The notes beneath the pieces were generated by a model. The model was given only the letters and a program-made list of their open reading frames with translations. It did not search any database and was not told the DNA's origin. Made by a program: the position numbers and the translations under genes. Of a DNA stretch of 34,819 bases, positions 16,639 to 26,400 are shown piece by piece (the stretch's first letter is position 1; each line of letters opens with the position of its first letter). Origin of the DNA: Rhodocyclus purpureus (GTDB lineage Bacteria > Pseudomonadota > Gammaproteobacteria > Burkholderiales > Rhodocyclaceae); NCBI RefSeq assembly GCF_016653115.1, contig NZ_NHRX01000023.1, positions 1-34,819 of the forward strand, given 5' to 3'.

Positions 16639-17022
16639 TCAGAACACCAGCGTCCGCCAGTCCGGGTCGAGCGCGCGCGCGACGAAGGCGGTGGCGCCGG
16701 CGTGAGCGCTGCCGGCGATATAGACCTCGTCGGCTTCGACCCAGGTCGCGCCGGCCATGCTGCAGGCGAGCAGGCGAACGTCGGCCGCGAGCAGTTCGCG
16801 CAGGAACGCGGCCAGCGATTTTTCGCGCGCGGGACTGGCGTAGAGTTGCTCGGCAACACCGGCGACGAGCAGGCGGACCGCAGGCCCGGCAAAGTGGATC
16901 TCGACCTCGGCGTCGAGCGCGCGCGCGGCCAAGGCATGCACCAGCGGCGTCGCGCACAGCTCGGGACGGTCCGGCGTCGCCGCCCAGAGCAGGAAGGCGA
17001 TGCGCTCAGCCAAGGCCGGCAT
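16639..17022 (-). CDS. DsrE-family sulfur-relay-like protein
   Basis: A 127-residue protein of the DsrE/TusD-like fold: an N-terminal beta strand (LAERIAFLLWAAT), a VEIHFAGPAVRLL strand near 40-52, and the conserved cysteine region RLLACSMAGATW with C87. C23 (ELCATPL) is also available. DsrE proteins carry persulfide sulfur on such a cysteine, or bind partners without catalysis. The start at 17022 overlaps the preceding gene by 17 bp and no better codon is visible. The gene is last in the fdn-sel run, behind a GcvH-like lipoyl protein. Specific substrate unknown. Confidence 0.7.
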   Translation of the reverse strand: MPALAERIAFLLWAATPDRPELCATPLVHALAARALDAEVEIHFAGPAVRLLVAGVAEQLYASPAREKSLAAFLRELLAADVRLLACSMAGATWVEADEVYIAGSAHAGATAFVARALDPDWRTLVF

Positions 17023-17440
17023 CCGCGTCGAGCGACAGCAGGTGGCGGCGATAGCCGGCGGCATCGAGCAGCCCGCCCCTTTCCTCGGCCCAGCGGCGCG
17101 GACGCGCGCGCGCCAGCCAGCCCTCATACCAGGGGTCGCTGTTGAGCAGATCGGGGCATTCCTCGGCGGCGTCGTTGCCGGCGAGCAGGACGAAGGAGAT
17201 CGGCGCGTGCACGGCGAGCACCGTCTTGCGTGACTCGACCGTCGCCATCCCCCGGTCGATGTCGACCACGGCGCCGTTCGGCTTGGCCGTGAACGCGATG
17301 ATGCGGCCGGCGAGGAAGACGCCGTAGCGGGTGACGCCGATCAGGACCTCGCCGTCGCCGGTTTCCCGGACCCACATCTCGTGGCGCGGGCAGTAGAGGC
17401 GGTCGTCGGGGATCGTTGCAGAGAAGATCTCCTCAGCCAT
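17006..17440 (-). CDS. GcvH-like lipoyl-domain protein
   Basis: A 144-residue homologue of the glycine cleavage H protein. HEMWVRETGDGEVLIGVTRYG (from His20) matches the GcvH opening, K72 in ATVESRKTVL sits at the lipoylated lysine, and NSDPWYEGWL (100-109) is the typical C-terminal signature. Cysteines at C17 (YCPRH) and C95 are unusual for a glycine cleavage protein. No gcvT or gcvP is present, so it is unlikely to serve glycine cleavage. It starts 17 bp after the selC gene and overlaps a DsrE gene. Lipoate-binding GcvH relatives paired with DsrE-type proteins occur in sulfur oxidation, so a sulfur-carrying role is a reasonable inference. Confidence 0.75.
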   Translation of the reverse strand: MAEEIFSATIPDDRLYCPRHEMWVRETGDGEVLIGVTRYGVFLAGRIIAFTAKPNGAVVDIDRGMATVESRKTVLAVHAPISFVLLAGNDAAEECPDLLNSDPWYEGWLARARPRRWAEERGGLLDAAGYRRHLLSLDADAGLG

Positions 17441-17457
17441 TTGCCTCCCGAAATGGG

Positions 17458-17550
17458 CGGAAGAGAGCAGGAGTCGAACCTACCCGGGCCTGTCTGACAG
17501 GCCCTGCCGGTTTTGAAGACCGGCCGCCCCACCGGGGAACGATCTCTTCC
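17458..17550 (-). tRNA. selC: tRNA-Sec (anticodon UCA)
   Basis: A 93-nt selenocysteine tRNA. It has an 8-bp acceptor stem (GGAAGAGA with TCTCTTCC), an anticodon stem ACCGGC/GCCGGT with loop CTTCAAA (UCA anticodon at 17516-17514), a long variable arm of 8 bp (GGGCCTGT-CAG-ACAGGCCC) and a T-arm with GTTCGACT. G73 at 17458 is followed by CCC rather than CCA, so CCA is added afterwards. It lies 4 bp after the selB stop and 17 bp before the GcvH-like gene, inside the operon, and so may be processed from a long transcript. Confidence 0.97.
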
Positions 17551-17554
17551 GTGT

Positions 17555-19456
17555 TCACGAACCGAATTGCCCGGGCGAGCCGCGCAGCACATGCGTGTCG
17601 CGTACGCGGCGAGTGTAACCGACGCGGTCGAAGAATTCGAGGATGTGGATGGCGACCTTGCGCCCGCCGCCGATCTCGTCGCGCAGGGTGGCAGCGCGCG
17701 CGCAGCCGTCGCGCTCGTTGAGCTTGGCGACGCGGCGCGCCAGGTCGGCGACGGCGTCGGCGGTGAAGTAATGGTCGTGCGCGACCGGCCAGGCCTCGCC
17801 ATGACGCGCGATGCGCTGGAACAGGGTGCGCACAGTCTCTTCGGCGATGGCGCTGGCACGCGCGACGTCGCGCACGCGCGGCGGGTTGCTCGGCGCGGCG
17901 TCGAGCAGGGGCTTCAGCGTTTGCCACAGCTTGCGGTCGGCGGCAGCGAGCTGCACGCGGTGTCCGGGCAGGTGCAGCCAGGCGTGGGTCTGCGCGATGC
18001 GGCCGGCGGCGAGCGGTGCCGCCAGCAGTTCGTCAAAGGCCGCTCGCGCCAGCGTCGGCAGCGTGAGACGACGCAGGCGGTCGCGCTCGACGCCGGCGAG
18101 CTCCGGTGCGCGCTCGTGTTCTTCGGCGAGCGCAGCCATGAGGCGCGCTTCGAGTTCCTGCCAGCGTGCGGGCGAGAAGGCGGTGTCGCCGACCTGCTTT
18201 AGCTGCTGGCGCGCGCTGAGCTCGGCGAGCGTCGCCGGGTCGAGGTTGCAGTTCAGCGCAAAGGCGGCGAGGTCGACGCCGGCCGGCTGCGTTGCGGCGG
18301 CCAGCTGCAGGGCGACGCCGGGATCGTCGTCGGCCAGCGCCGCCAGCATCGCCAGGCGTTCCGGGCTGCGCTTCCTGCGCGTCGGCGGGAAGATGTCGAG
18401 CACGCGCCCGCCGCCGATGGTGTGGCGGGCGCCGGCATCGCGCAGTATGAAGCGGTCGCCGGCGAGCGCGCCGATCTCGCGCTCGACGCTGATCTGCGCC
18501 CAGCCGGCACCGCCAGGGACGATCTCGCCGGCGTCGAGCAGCGCGACGCGCGCCGGAACGTCCTCGGCGCCGAGGTGGAGATGCACCTGCGTCCAGTGGC
18601 GGAGCGGCGGCTGCCCGGACAGCACGCGCAGCTGCGCATCGAAGCGGCGCAGCGGGGCGTGCAGCGAGGGGGCGAGCAGCCACATGCCGCGCGCGACTGC
18701 GTCCCGGTCGACGCCAGCGAGCGCCAGCGCGATGCGCTGCCCGGCGCCGCCGCTCGCGGCCGGCGCGTCGTGCACGCGCAGGCTGCGCACGCGCACGGGC
18801 GTCGCCGGGGGCGACAGGAGCAGCGAATCCCCCACCCTGAGCTCGCCGGAAAACGCGGTGCCGGTGACGACGGTGCCGGCGCCCTTGAGCGTGAAACAGC
18901 GGTCGATGGCCAGGCGAAAGCCACCACAGCGGCTGCGTTCGCCGAGTCCGGCTGCGCAGGTTTCGAGATTCGCGCGCAAGGCGGCAATCCCCTCCCCGCG
19001 CGTCGCGTCGACCGGGAAGACCGGCGCCGCGGCGAGCGCGCTGCCGGGCATTGCGGCGAGCAGTTCGGCGACCTCGGCCTGCGCTTCTGCCAGCCGTTCG
19101 CGCGAGACCCGATCGATCCGGGTCAAGGCCACCGCCCCGTGGCGGATGCCGAGCAGTTCGACGATCTCCAGGTGCTCGCGCGTCTGCGGCATCGGTCCGT
19201 CGTCGGCGGCGATCACCAGCAGTACGAAATCGATCCCGGTGGCGCCGGCGAGCATGTTGTGCACCAGCTTCTCGTGCCCGGGAACGTCGACGAAGCCGAG
19301 CACGCCGCCGCCGGGCAGCGGCGCATAGGCATAACCCAGGTCGAGCGTGATGCCGCGCGCCTTCTCTTCCTTGAGGCGGTCGCAATCGACGCCGGTGAGC
19401 GCGCGCACCAGCGTCGTCTTGCCGTGGTCGATGTGTCCGGCGGTGCCGACGATCAT
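17555..19456 (-). CDS. selB: Selenocysteine-specific elongation factor SelB
   Basis: A 633-residue GTPase that brings Sec-tRNA to UGA codons flagged by a SECIS hairpin. G1 is GHIDHGKT (7-14), switch region [10 protein letters not shown] (35-44), G3 DVPGHE (57-62), G4-like LTRIDRV. EF-Tu-like domains II and III follow, then a C-terminal block of winged helices for SECIS RNA binding (about 370-633, for example [19 protein letters not shown]). The start codon overlaps the selA stop as ATGA. A longer frame back to 20074 is only the shadow of selA. Confidence 0.96.
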   Translation of the reverse strand: MIVGTAGHIDHGKTTLVRALTGVDCDRLKEEKARGITLDLGYAYAPLPGGGVLGFVDVPGHEKLVHNMLAGATGIDFVLLVIAADDGPMPQTREHLEIVELLGIRHGAVALTRIDRVSRERLAEAQAEVAELLAAMPGSALAAAPVFPVDATRGEGIAALRANLETCAAGLGERSRCGGFRLAIDRCFTLKGAGTVVTGTAFSGELRVGDSLLLSPPATPVRVRSLRVHDAPAASGGAGQRIALALAGVDRDAVARGMWLLAPSLHAPLRRFDAQLRVLSGQPPLRHWTQVHLHLGAEDVPARVALLDAGEIVPGGAGWAQISVEREIGALAGDRFILRDAGARHTIGGGRVLDIFPPTRRKRSPERLAMLAALADDDPGVALQLAAATQPAGVDLAAFALNCNLDPATLAELSARQQLKQVGDTAFSPARWQELEARLMAALAEEHERAPELAGVERDRLRRLTLPTLARAAFDELLAAPLAAGRIAQTHAWLHLPGHRVQLAAADRKLWQTLKPLLDAAPSNPPRVRDVARASAIAEETVRTLFQRIARHGEAWPVAHDHYFTADAVADLARRVAKLNERDGCARAATLRDEIGGGRKVAIHILEFFDRVGYTRRVRDTHVLRGSPGQFGS

Positions 19457-20853
19457 GGCAGGTGCAACTCCGCCAGTTGCGCGACGAAGCGCGGCTCGTC
19501 CTGCGCCTCCAGGCAGCGCAGGTCGAGCCGGAAGGCGTCGTCGCGGATGTTGCCGATCACCGGTGTCGGCAGCGCGCGGAAGGCGGCTTCGATCGCCAGC
19601 AGCGCACGCCCCGGCCTCTTCGCAGCCGGACGAATCACCAGCGCGATCGAGGGGAGCGTCGCCACGGGCTGGGCACCGCTGCCGATCTGGCTCGCGCAGG
19701 GCGCGACGGCGACGCTGGCGAAGTCGCCGAGCGCCGCCTGCACGGCGGGCTGCAGGCGGCGGGCGGCGGCCTCGATGTCGCCGTTCGCGCGTGTCAGCAG
19801 GCGCAATGTCGGCAGGCGTTCGCGCAGCCGGTCCGGGTCGAGGTAGAGGCGCAGCGTCGCTTCGAGCGCGGCCAGCGTCGTCTTGCCGACGCGCAGCGCG
19901 CGCTTCAAGGGGTTCTTCTTGATCCTGGCGATCAGCTCGCGGCGACCGACGATCAGGCCGGTCTGCGGCCCCCCGAGCAGCTTGTCGCCGGAGAAGGTGA
20001 CGATGTCGGCACCGGCGGCGAGCGCCTGCTGCGGCGTCGGCTCGGCGGGCAGCCCCCAGGCGGCGAAGTCGCACAGCGTGCCGCTGCCGAGGTCGATCAT
20101 GAACGGCAGTCCGGCCGCGTGCGCGATGCCGGCGACGGTCCCTGCGTCGACCGAGGCGGTGAAACCGGTGACCGCGTAGTTGCTGGCATGCACCTTCATC
20201 AGCAGCGCCGTCTTCGCGCCGATCGCTTCCTGGTAGTCGCGCGCGTGCGTGCGGTTGGTGGTGCCGATCTCGTGCAGCCGGACCTGCGCACGGCGCATCA
20301 CGTCGGGAATGCGGAAGGCGCCGCCGATCTCGACCAGTTCACCACGCGAGACGACCGCTTCCCTGCCCTGCGCCAAGGCGTTCAGCGTCAGCAGCACGGC
20401 GGCGGCATTGTTGTTCACGACGGTGGCGGCGATGTCCGGTGAGCCGCCGGCGACGATCTCGGCGAGCAGCGGCGAGACGAGCTCGTCGCGGTCGCCGCGC
20501 CCGCCCGAGGCGAGGTCGTACTCGAGCGCGCAGGGCGCGCGCGCAGCCTCGACCATCAGCGCGATCGCCTCGTCGGCCAGCTGCGCGCGGCCGAGGTTGG
20601 TGTGCAGCACGGTGCCGCTCAGGTTGAAGACGGTGCGCAGCCTGGCACGCCCGGCTTCGTCGGCGCGGCGGCGGATCGCGGCGTGCAGCGCGACCTCGTC
20701 GGGCAGCGGCAGCCCGTGCTTCGCGCCCTCGCGCGCAGCGGCCAGTTCGGCACGAACGGCGCCGGTGACGAGTTGGCGGCCGTGGATCTCGATCAGGTCG
20801 GCGAGGCCGTGCAGGACGCGGTCGACCGCGGGGAGGCTTCTGTTGTCGTTCAT
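19453..20853 (-). CDS. selA: L-seryl-tRNA(Sec) selenium transferase SelA
   Basis: A 466-residue PLP enzyme that converts Ser-tRNA-Sec to Sec-tRNA-Sec using selenophosphate. The PLP lysine is K291 in [14 protein letters not shown]. The N-terminal domain ([17 protein letters not shown], 77-93) and [13 protein letters not shown] (111-123) are typical of bacterial SelA. It needs SelD, which is not in the window. fdhE precedes it by 46 bp and selB overlaps its stop codon. Confidence 0.96.
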   Translation of the reverse strand: MNDNRSLPAVDRVLHGLADLIEIHGRQLVTGAVRAELAAAREGAKHGLPLPDEVALHAAIRRRADEAGRARLRTVFNLSGTVLHTNLGRAQLADEAIALMVEAARAPCALEYDLASGGRGDRDELVSPLLAEIVAGGSPDIAATVVNNNAAAVLLTLNALAQGREAVVSRGELVEIGGAFRIPDVMRRAQVRLHEIGTTNRTHARDYQEAIGAKTALLMKVHASNYAVTGFTASVDAGTVAGIAHAAGLPFMIDLGSGTLCDFAAWGLPAEPTPQQALAAGADIVTFSGDKLLGGPQTGLIVGRRELIARIKKNPLKRALRVGKTTLAALEATLRLYLDPDRLRERLPTLRLLTRANGDIEAAARRLQPAVQAALGDFASVAVAPCASQIGSGAQPVATLPSIALVIRPAAKRPGRALLAIEAAFRALPTPVIGNIRDDAFRLDLRCLEAQDEPRFVAQLAELHLP

Positions 20854-20899
20854 GATCTCTCACCCGGACCGGGCAGAAAGTTCGGAAGGGGCTCTCGGT

Positions 20900-21802
20900 T
20901 CAGGCGTCGCCGCCGATCAGCAGCAGGTTCTGCCCGCTGCGCGCGTAGCCCGCTGCGTCGACCAGAAGGTCGAGAGACAGCGTCGTCAGGTCGTCGGCGA
21001 CCGGGTCGACGCCTGCGTCCTTCTGCTGGTCGACGATCTTCAGGTAGCTCCTGCAGGCATCGCAGGCCTCGGCGCGGACGGCGCCCTGGCCACCTTCGGG
21101 TTCGAGCAGCGCCAGCGCCGCGTCGCTGCCGCAAGCGGTGCAGGTGGCGCGTGGCAGGTGCCATTCGCTATTGCACAGCGAGCAGTGCAGGTAGCGCAGC
21201 CGGTCGATCGCCGTGCCGAGGCGGACGATGCTGGCGACCGGCGGGCTGCCGCAGCAGGGGCAGAGCGCGCGCGCGTCGAGTGGCTGCAACTGCGCCGGAT
21301 CGAGATCGGAGGCGAGCCGGGTGAACACGACCTGCAGCGCGGCGGCGACGAAGGGCAAGGCGGCGAGATCTCCCGGCTCCGCCTCGCCGGCGAGGAGCGC
21401 GTCGGCGAGCGCTTCGAGGCGGGAGTCGTCGGCTGCGGCAAGGCCGGCGAGGACGATCCTGGCGGCTTCGGGAGCGGCACCGTCGAGCGTGCCGGCCAGC
21501 TGGCGCAGGACAGCGCGCCAGGCAGGCGGACGTGCCAGCGCTGCGGCGTTGAGCGGCGGCATGGCGTGCGTGCGCGCCTGCGCCAGCGTCACCGCATCGG
21601 GCAGCGGCAGCGCTGGCAGCGCCTGCAGCGCGGCGTGCTGGGCGCCGGTCAGCTGGCCGAGAAACACCAGCCAGTCGCCGAGGCCGTGCCCCGTGGCGAG
21701 TTCGGCAAAGCGGTCGGCCCGGTCCGCGAACAGCTTTCCCGGCAGCGGCAGCAGGAACGCGGGGGCCGCCTGCGGATTGAAGTCGATCGCTCTGCTCTGC
21801 AT
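20900..21802 (-). CDS. fdhE: Formate dehydrogenase accessory protein FdhE
   Basis: A 300-residue protein needed for assembly of respiratory formate dehydrogenase. The C-terminal half carries the FdhE rubredoxin-like cysteine pairs: CPCCGSPPVAS, CSLCNSEWH, CTACGSD and CDACRSYLK. It ends with the family's LSLDLLVDAAGY segment. It acts in the cytoplasm. Start at ATG 21802, 7 bp after the fdnI stop. The partner FdhD, which provides the sulfur for the active site, is not in the window. Confidence 0.94.
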   Translation of the reverse strand: MQSRAIDFNPQAAPAFLLPLPGKLFADRADRFAELATGHGLGDWLVFLGQLTGAQHAALQALPALPLPDAVTLAQARTHAMPPLNAAALARPPAWRAVLRQLAGTLDGAAPEAARIVLAGLAAADDSRLEALADALLAGEAEPGDLAALPFVAAALQVVFTRLASDLDPAQLQPLDARALCPCCGSPPVASIVRLGTAIDRLRYLHCSLCNSEWHLPRATCTACGSDAALALLEPEGGQGAVRAEACDACRSYLKIVDQQKDAGVDPVADDLTTLSLDLLVDAAGYARSGQNLLLIGGDA

Positions 21803-21809
21803 CGGGGGC

Positions 21810-22430
21810 TTACCTCCCGGTTACCTGACGATACCAGCCACGGTGGTGCTGCTTGGCCCAGGCGCGGGTGACCGTTCCGTACCACATCGCGCGGACGGTT
21901 CCCTTGACCCAGACGGCAGCATAGATGTGCACCATGATCAGCGCAATCATGAACGCGGCGGTCGCCGCATGGACGACGCTGGCCAGGCGGACGATGTCCA
22001 CCGGCAGCTCGAACCAGGCGCGCCACATCGCCAGCCCGGAGAGCGTCATCAGCAGCATGCACAAGGCGAGCGCCCAGAACAGCACTTTCTGCCCGCCGTT
22101 GTACTTGCCCTGTTCTGGCATGTTGTGGTCGTCGCCGTCGACCATCTGCCTGGCCTGCGCGAGCCATTCGCGGTCCGCAGGTGTCATCAGGTTGAGACGA
22201 CGGAAGCGGATGAATATCGACAGGAAGGAGACGGCCATCAGCACGCCGAAGTAGGGATGGAGGATGCGCGTCCACGTCGGCCCGCCGAAGAGCTGCGTCA
22301 GCGGAAAGTACGCCGGATGGAAGAAGGCGAGTCCGGAGAGGGCGAGCAGGATGAAGCTCATCCCGACCACCCAGTGATTGGCGCGCTCGCTCGGCTCGTA
22401 GCGCTTCAGGTCTTTGGGATCGCGGATCAT
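21810..22430 (-). CDS. fdnI: Formate dehydrogenase cytochrome b556 subunit
   Basis: A 206-residue membrane subunit with four helices: about 21-43, 63-80, 110-130 and 150-175. Histidines within or close to the helices (for example in [21 protein letters not shown] and MVHIYAA) would bind two b hemes and form the quinone-reducing site. It passes electrons from FdnH to quinone. The start overlaps the fdnH stop (ATGA). Length is near the usual 210-220. Confidence 0.94.
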   Translation of the reverse strand: MIRDPKDLKRYEPSERANHWVVGMSFILLALSGLAFFHPAYFPLTQLFGGPTWTRILHPYFGVLMAVSFLSIFIRFRRLNLMTPADREWLAQARQMVDGDDHNMPEQGKYNGGQKVLFWALALCMLLMTLSGLAMWRAWFELPVDIVRLASVVHAATAAFMIALIMVHIYAAVWVKGTVRAMWYGTVTRAWAKQHHRGWYRQVTGR

Positions 22431-23347
22431 TTTGCGCCCTCCTTTTCTTCCCGCTCGCGCGCGGCGCGCTCTTCACGCTCGATCTCGTCCTCGATGTCCT
22501 TCGCGACCTCGTTCGGACCCTTGGTCACGTAGTGGAAGAGGCTGCCCAGCGACACCGCGGCCAGGACGGCCGTGGCGAGCGGCTTGGCGACACCCTTCCA
22601 CAGCGAGACCAGCGGGCTGATCGACGGATCTTCGGCGAGGCCGTGGTAGAGCCCCGGCTGGTCGGCGTGCTGCAGCACGTACATCACGTGCGTGCCGCCG
22701 ACGCCCGGCGGATCGTAGAGCCCGGCCTTGGCGAAGCCGCGCTCGCGCAGGTCGGCGATCCGTTGCTCGGCGTAGTCCTTCATGTCCTCCTTCGCGCCGA
22801 ACTGGATCGCACCGGTCGGGCAGACCTTGGCGCAGGCCGGCGCCTGGTTCACCGCGACGCGGTCGGAGCACAGCGAGCACTTGTAGGCCTTGCTGTCCTT
22901 CGCCGAGAGGCGGGGGATGTTGAACGGACAGCCGGTCACGCAGTACCCGCAGCCGATGCAGTTTTCCTGGTGGAAATCGACGATGCCGTTGCTGTACTGG
23001 ATGATCGCACCGGGCGCCGGGCAGGCCTTTAGGCAACCCGGATCGCTGCAGTGCATGCAGCCGTCCTTGCGGATCAGCCATTCCAGCCGACCGTCCAGCT
23101 CGACCTCCGAGAAGCGCATGACGGTCCAGGCCTCGGGACCAAGGTCGGTCGGGTTGTCGTGCACGCCGCTGCAGCTGCCGACCTCCGGACGCAGGTCGTT
23201 CCATTCCATGCACGCCGACTGGCAGGCCTTGCAGCCGATGCAGGTGCTCACGTCGATCAGCTTGGCGACTTCGGTGGTCTGCCGCACCTGCGTCGAAGGT
23301 GTCGTCGTCGCCGAGCGCTGTTTGATGTCGAGAGATTGGAGTGCCAT
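22427..23347 (-). CDS. fdnH: Formate dehydrogenase iron-sulfur subunit
   Basis: The 306-residue beta subunit with four ferredoxin groups: [11 protein letters not shown] (from C36), [26 protein letters not shown] and CSLCSDRV...CAKVCP. A C-terminal transmembrane helix (about 257-275, [16 protein letters not shown]) anchors it to FdnI. I set the start at ATG 23347, where GGGAGG lies just upstream. The open frame continues 18 codons further up, but that part is REP-like and not protein-like. The upstream stretch holds two micro-ORFs. Confidence 0.94.
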   Translation of the reverse strand: MALQSLDIKQRSATTTPSTQVRQTTEVAKLIDVSTCIGCKACQSACMEWNDLRPEVGSCSGVHDNPTDLGPEAWTVMRFSEVELDGRLEWLIRKDGCMHCSDPGCLKACPAPGAIIQYSNGIVDFHQENCIGCGYCVTGCPFNIPRLSAKDSKAYKCSLCSDRVAVNQAPACAKVCPTGAIQFGAKEDMKDYAEQRIADLRERGFAKAGLYDPPGVGGTHVMYVLQHADQPGLYHGLAEDPSISPLVSLWKGVAKPLATAVLAAVSLGSLFHYVTKGPNEVAKDIEDEIEREERAAREREEKEGAK

Positions 23348-23348
23348 G

Positions 23349-23432
23349 TCACGCCTCCCGAAGGGCCGCCCCGAGGGAGGCGTTGCCCCCCCGGGGGGCA
23401 ACGAGCGGAGCGAGTGTGGGGGTTGTCATCAT
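23349..23432 (-). CDS. Micro-ORF of 27 codons, REP-derived
   Basis: An ATG-ATG at 23432 opens a 27-residue frame, ending in TGA at 23351-23349, one base before the fdnH start codon. The frame overlaps the preceding micro-ORF stop (TGATG). Its centre covers the palindrome at 23381-23403. The end CGGGAGGCGTGA supplies the Shine-Dalgarno for fdnH. The peptide, starting MMTTPTLAP and ending LREA, is not recognised. It may only couple translation from fdnG to fdnH. Confidence 0.35.
   Translation of the reverse strand: MMTTPTLAPLVAPRGGNASLGAALREA
23381..23403. repeat. REP-like GC palindrome between fdnG and fdnH
   Basis: Perfect 11-bp arms CGTTGCCCCCC and GGGGGGCAACG around one base. It is flanked by GAGCGGAGCGAGTGTGGGGG, a context seen in dispersed intergenic REP-type repeats of betaproteobacteria. 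In the transcript this forms a very stable hairpin inside the operon. It could slow ribosomes or protect the upstream fdnG message. Confidence 0.75.
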
Positions 23433-23473
23433 CACACCTCCCGCAGGAGTGAGGCGAAAGTGGTGGTGCTCAT
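23432..23473 (-). CDS. Micro-ORF of 13 codons after fdnG
   Basis: The sequence MSTTTFASLLREV follows a strong GGAGGAG site, with ATG at 23473, 12 bp after the fdnG TAG. It has the best ribosome-binding site in this gap, better than fdnH itself. Its stop codon is shared with the next micro-ORF start. It ends CGGGAGGTGTGATG, nearly the same as the sequence before fdnH. Possibly an original fdnH start region that was duplicated or interrupted. Confidence 0.4.
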   Translation of the reverse strand: MSTTTFASLLREV

Positions 23474-23485
23474 CTTCGTCTCCTC

Positions 23486-26400
23486 CTAAAGCTTCTCGAT
23501 GTTGACGAGGAAGGACTTGAACTCCGGCGTCTGCGAGTTGGCGTCACCGACGAACGGGGTCAGCGTGTTGGACAGGAAGCCGATGCGCGCCACGCCGGTG
23601 AATCCCCAGTGGATCGGGATGCCGACGTGGTGCACCTTCTGCCCATTCACGTTCAGTGCCTTGATCCGCTTGGTGACGACCGCGACCGCCTTGATATAGC
23701 CGCGGTTGGAGCGCACCTTCACCTTGTCGCCGCTGGCGATGCCCTTCTCCCTGGCCAGTTCCTCGCCGATCTCGACGAACTGTTCCGGCTGCAGCACGGC
23801 GTTGATGCGCACGTGCTTGGTCCAGTAATGGAAATGCTCGGTCAGGCGGTAGGTGGTCGCCGCGTAGGGGAAGTCCTTGGCCGTGCCGAACACCTCCATG
23901 TCGCCCTTGAACACGCGCGCGGCCGGGTTGCTGACCGCCTGCGGGTTGCCGTTCATCGGGTTCACGCCGATCGGCGTCTCGAAGGGTTCGTAGTGCTCGG
24001 GGAAAGGCCCTTCGGCCATCTTGTCGATGGCAAAGAAGCGAGCGACGCCTTCGGGGTTCATGATGAACGGCCCCATGCCGTCGGCCGGGTTCGAGTCGAC
24101 CTTGAAGTCGGGAACGTCCGAGCCGACCCACGCGCTGCCGTTCCACCACACCTGCTTCCTTTTCGCGTTGAACGGTTTGCCGGATGGGTCGGCGGAAGCG
24201 CGGTTGTAGAGGATGCGGCGGTTGGCCGGCCACGCCCAGGCCCAGTTGTTGGTCTGGCCGTTGCCCCACGGGTCGCTCGGGTCGCGGCGCGCCATGTTGT
24301 TGCCGGCCTGCGTCCACGAGCCCGAGAAGATCCAGCAGCCGCAGCTGGTGCTGCCGTCGTCGCGCAACTGCGCGAAACCGTCGAGCTGCTCGCCGGCCTT
24401 GCGCAGGAGCTTGGTCGGATCCTTGGGATCGTAGAGGTCGACGAGCGCGCGCCCGTTGAACTCCTTGGCGACTTCGTCGGGTGCCGGTTCGTGCGGATCG
24501 CGGTAGGGCCAGGACAGGTTGAGGATGGCGTCGGGGAAGGCGCCGCCCTTTTCCTTGTACATGGCACGCAGGCGCAGCAGGAGGCCGGCCATGATCGCCG
24601 CGTCGGTCTTGGCCTCGCCCGGAGGCTCGGCGCCCTGCCAGTGCCATTGCAGCCAGCGGCTCGAATTGACCAGCGAGCCATCCTCCTCGGCGAAACAGGT
24701 CGTCGGCAGACGGAACACGGTCGTCCCGATCTTGGCCGGGTCGACGTCGTTGTGCTCGCCGAAGTTGCGCCAGAACTCGGAGGTCTCGGTCGCCAGCGGG
24801 TCCATCACCACCAGATACTTGAGCTTGGCCAGCGCCGCGCCAAGCTTGCCCTTGTTCGGGAAAGAGGCGAGCGGATTGAAGCCCTGGCAGAAGTAGCCGT
24901 TCACCTTGCCCTGGTACATGTCGTCGAAGACCATCAGCCCGTCGTGCGCCTTGTCGAGCTTGGGCAGGTAGTCGTACGCCCAGTTGTTCTCCTTCGTCGC
25001 CGCCTCGCCGAACCACGCCTTCATCAGGCTGACGTGGAACTTCTCGTAGTTCTGCCAGTACGACATCTGGTTCGGCCGCATGGGCTTCGGCGCGCGTTTG
25101 GCGATGTACTCGGCGTAGTCGGTCTCCTTCTCGCCGGGCAGGGTCAGGTAACCCGGCAGCAGGTTCGACATCAGCCCGAGGTCGGTCAGTCCCTGGATGT
25201 TCGAGTGCCCGCGCAGCGCATTGACGCCGCCGCCGGCGACGCCGATGTTGCCGAGCAGGAGCTGCACCATCGCGCCGGTGCGGATGATCTGCGAGCCCTG
25301 CGAATGCTGCGTCCAGCCGAGCGCGTAGAGGATGGTCATGCTGCGCTCGGGTCCGGCGGTCGAGGCCATGATCGCGCAGACCTTGAGGAAGGCGTCCTGC
25401 GGCGTGCCGCAGATCCGCTCGACCATTTCCGGCGTGTAGCGGCTGTAGTGCTGCTTGAGCAACTGGTAGACGCAGCGCGGGTCCTGCAGCGTCGGGTCGG
25501 TCTTGACGTAACCGTCCTCGCCCCTGACGTAGCTCCAGCTCGACTTGTCGTAGCTGCGTTTCTCGGCGTTGTAACCGGAGAAGAGGCCGTCCGCGAAGTC
25601 GTAGTCCGGGCTCACCAGGAAGCTGAAGTCGGTGTAGGCCTTGACGTACTCGTGGTGGATCTGGTCCTTGCTCAGGAGGTAGTTGATGACACCACCGAGG
25701 AAGGCGATGTCGGTACCGGTGCGGATCGGCGCGTAGAAGTCGGCGACCGCGGCCGAGCGCGTGAAGCGCGGGTCGACGACGACGAGTTGCGCCTTGTTCT
25801 GCTTCTTGGCTTCGATCGCCCACTTGAAGCCAACCGGATGTGCTTCGGCGGCATTGCCACCCATCACCAGCACGACATCGGCGTTCCTGATGTCGACCCA
25901 GTGGTTGGTCATCGCACCACGGCCAAACGTCGGAGCCAGACTGGCTACCGTCGGGCCGTGTCAGACACGGGCTTGATTGTCGAAGGCAATCATCCCGGTC
26001 GCACGAACGACCTTGTGCGTGATGTATCCCGCTTCGTTGCTCGACGCCGAAGCCGCGAGGAGGCCGGTGGTGAGCCAGCGATTGACCGTCACCCCCTCGG
26101 CGTTCTGCGCGACGAAGTTGGCGTCGCGATCCTCCTTCATCAGCGCGGCGACGCGGTCCAGGGCCTCGTCCCAGGAGATGCGCTTCCACTCCTTGCTGCC
26201 GGCTTCGCGCACTTCCGGGTACTTGAGACGGTTCGGGCTATGGATGAAATCGAGCAGTCCGGCGCCCTTCGGGCAGAGCGAACCGCGACTGACCGGGTGA
26301 TCCGGGTCGCCTTCGATGTGGATGATGTCCTGCTGCACGTTCTTCGACTTGTCGCCGATCGAGTACATCAGGAGGCCACACGCCACCGAGCAATACGGAC

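Noticed and set aside
17555-20074. An 839-codon version of SelB
   Set aside because: The first 206 codons are the wrong frame of selA. The real start is at 19456, overlapping the selA stop.
25913-25963. fdnG seen as two genes or a frameshifted pseudogene
   Set aside because: The TGA is in frame at the exact Sec196 position, with a SECIS hairpin and sel genes nearby. It is a selenocysteine codon.
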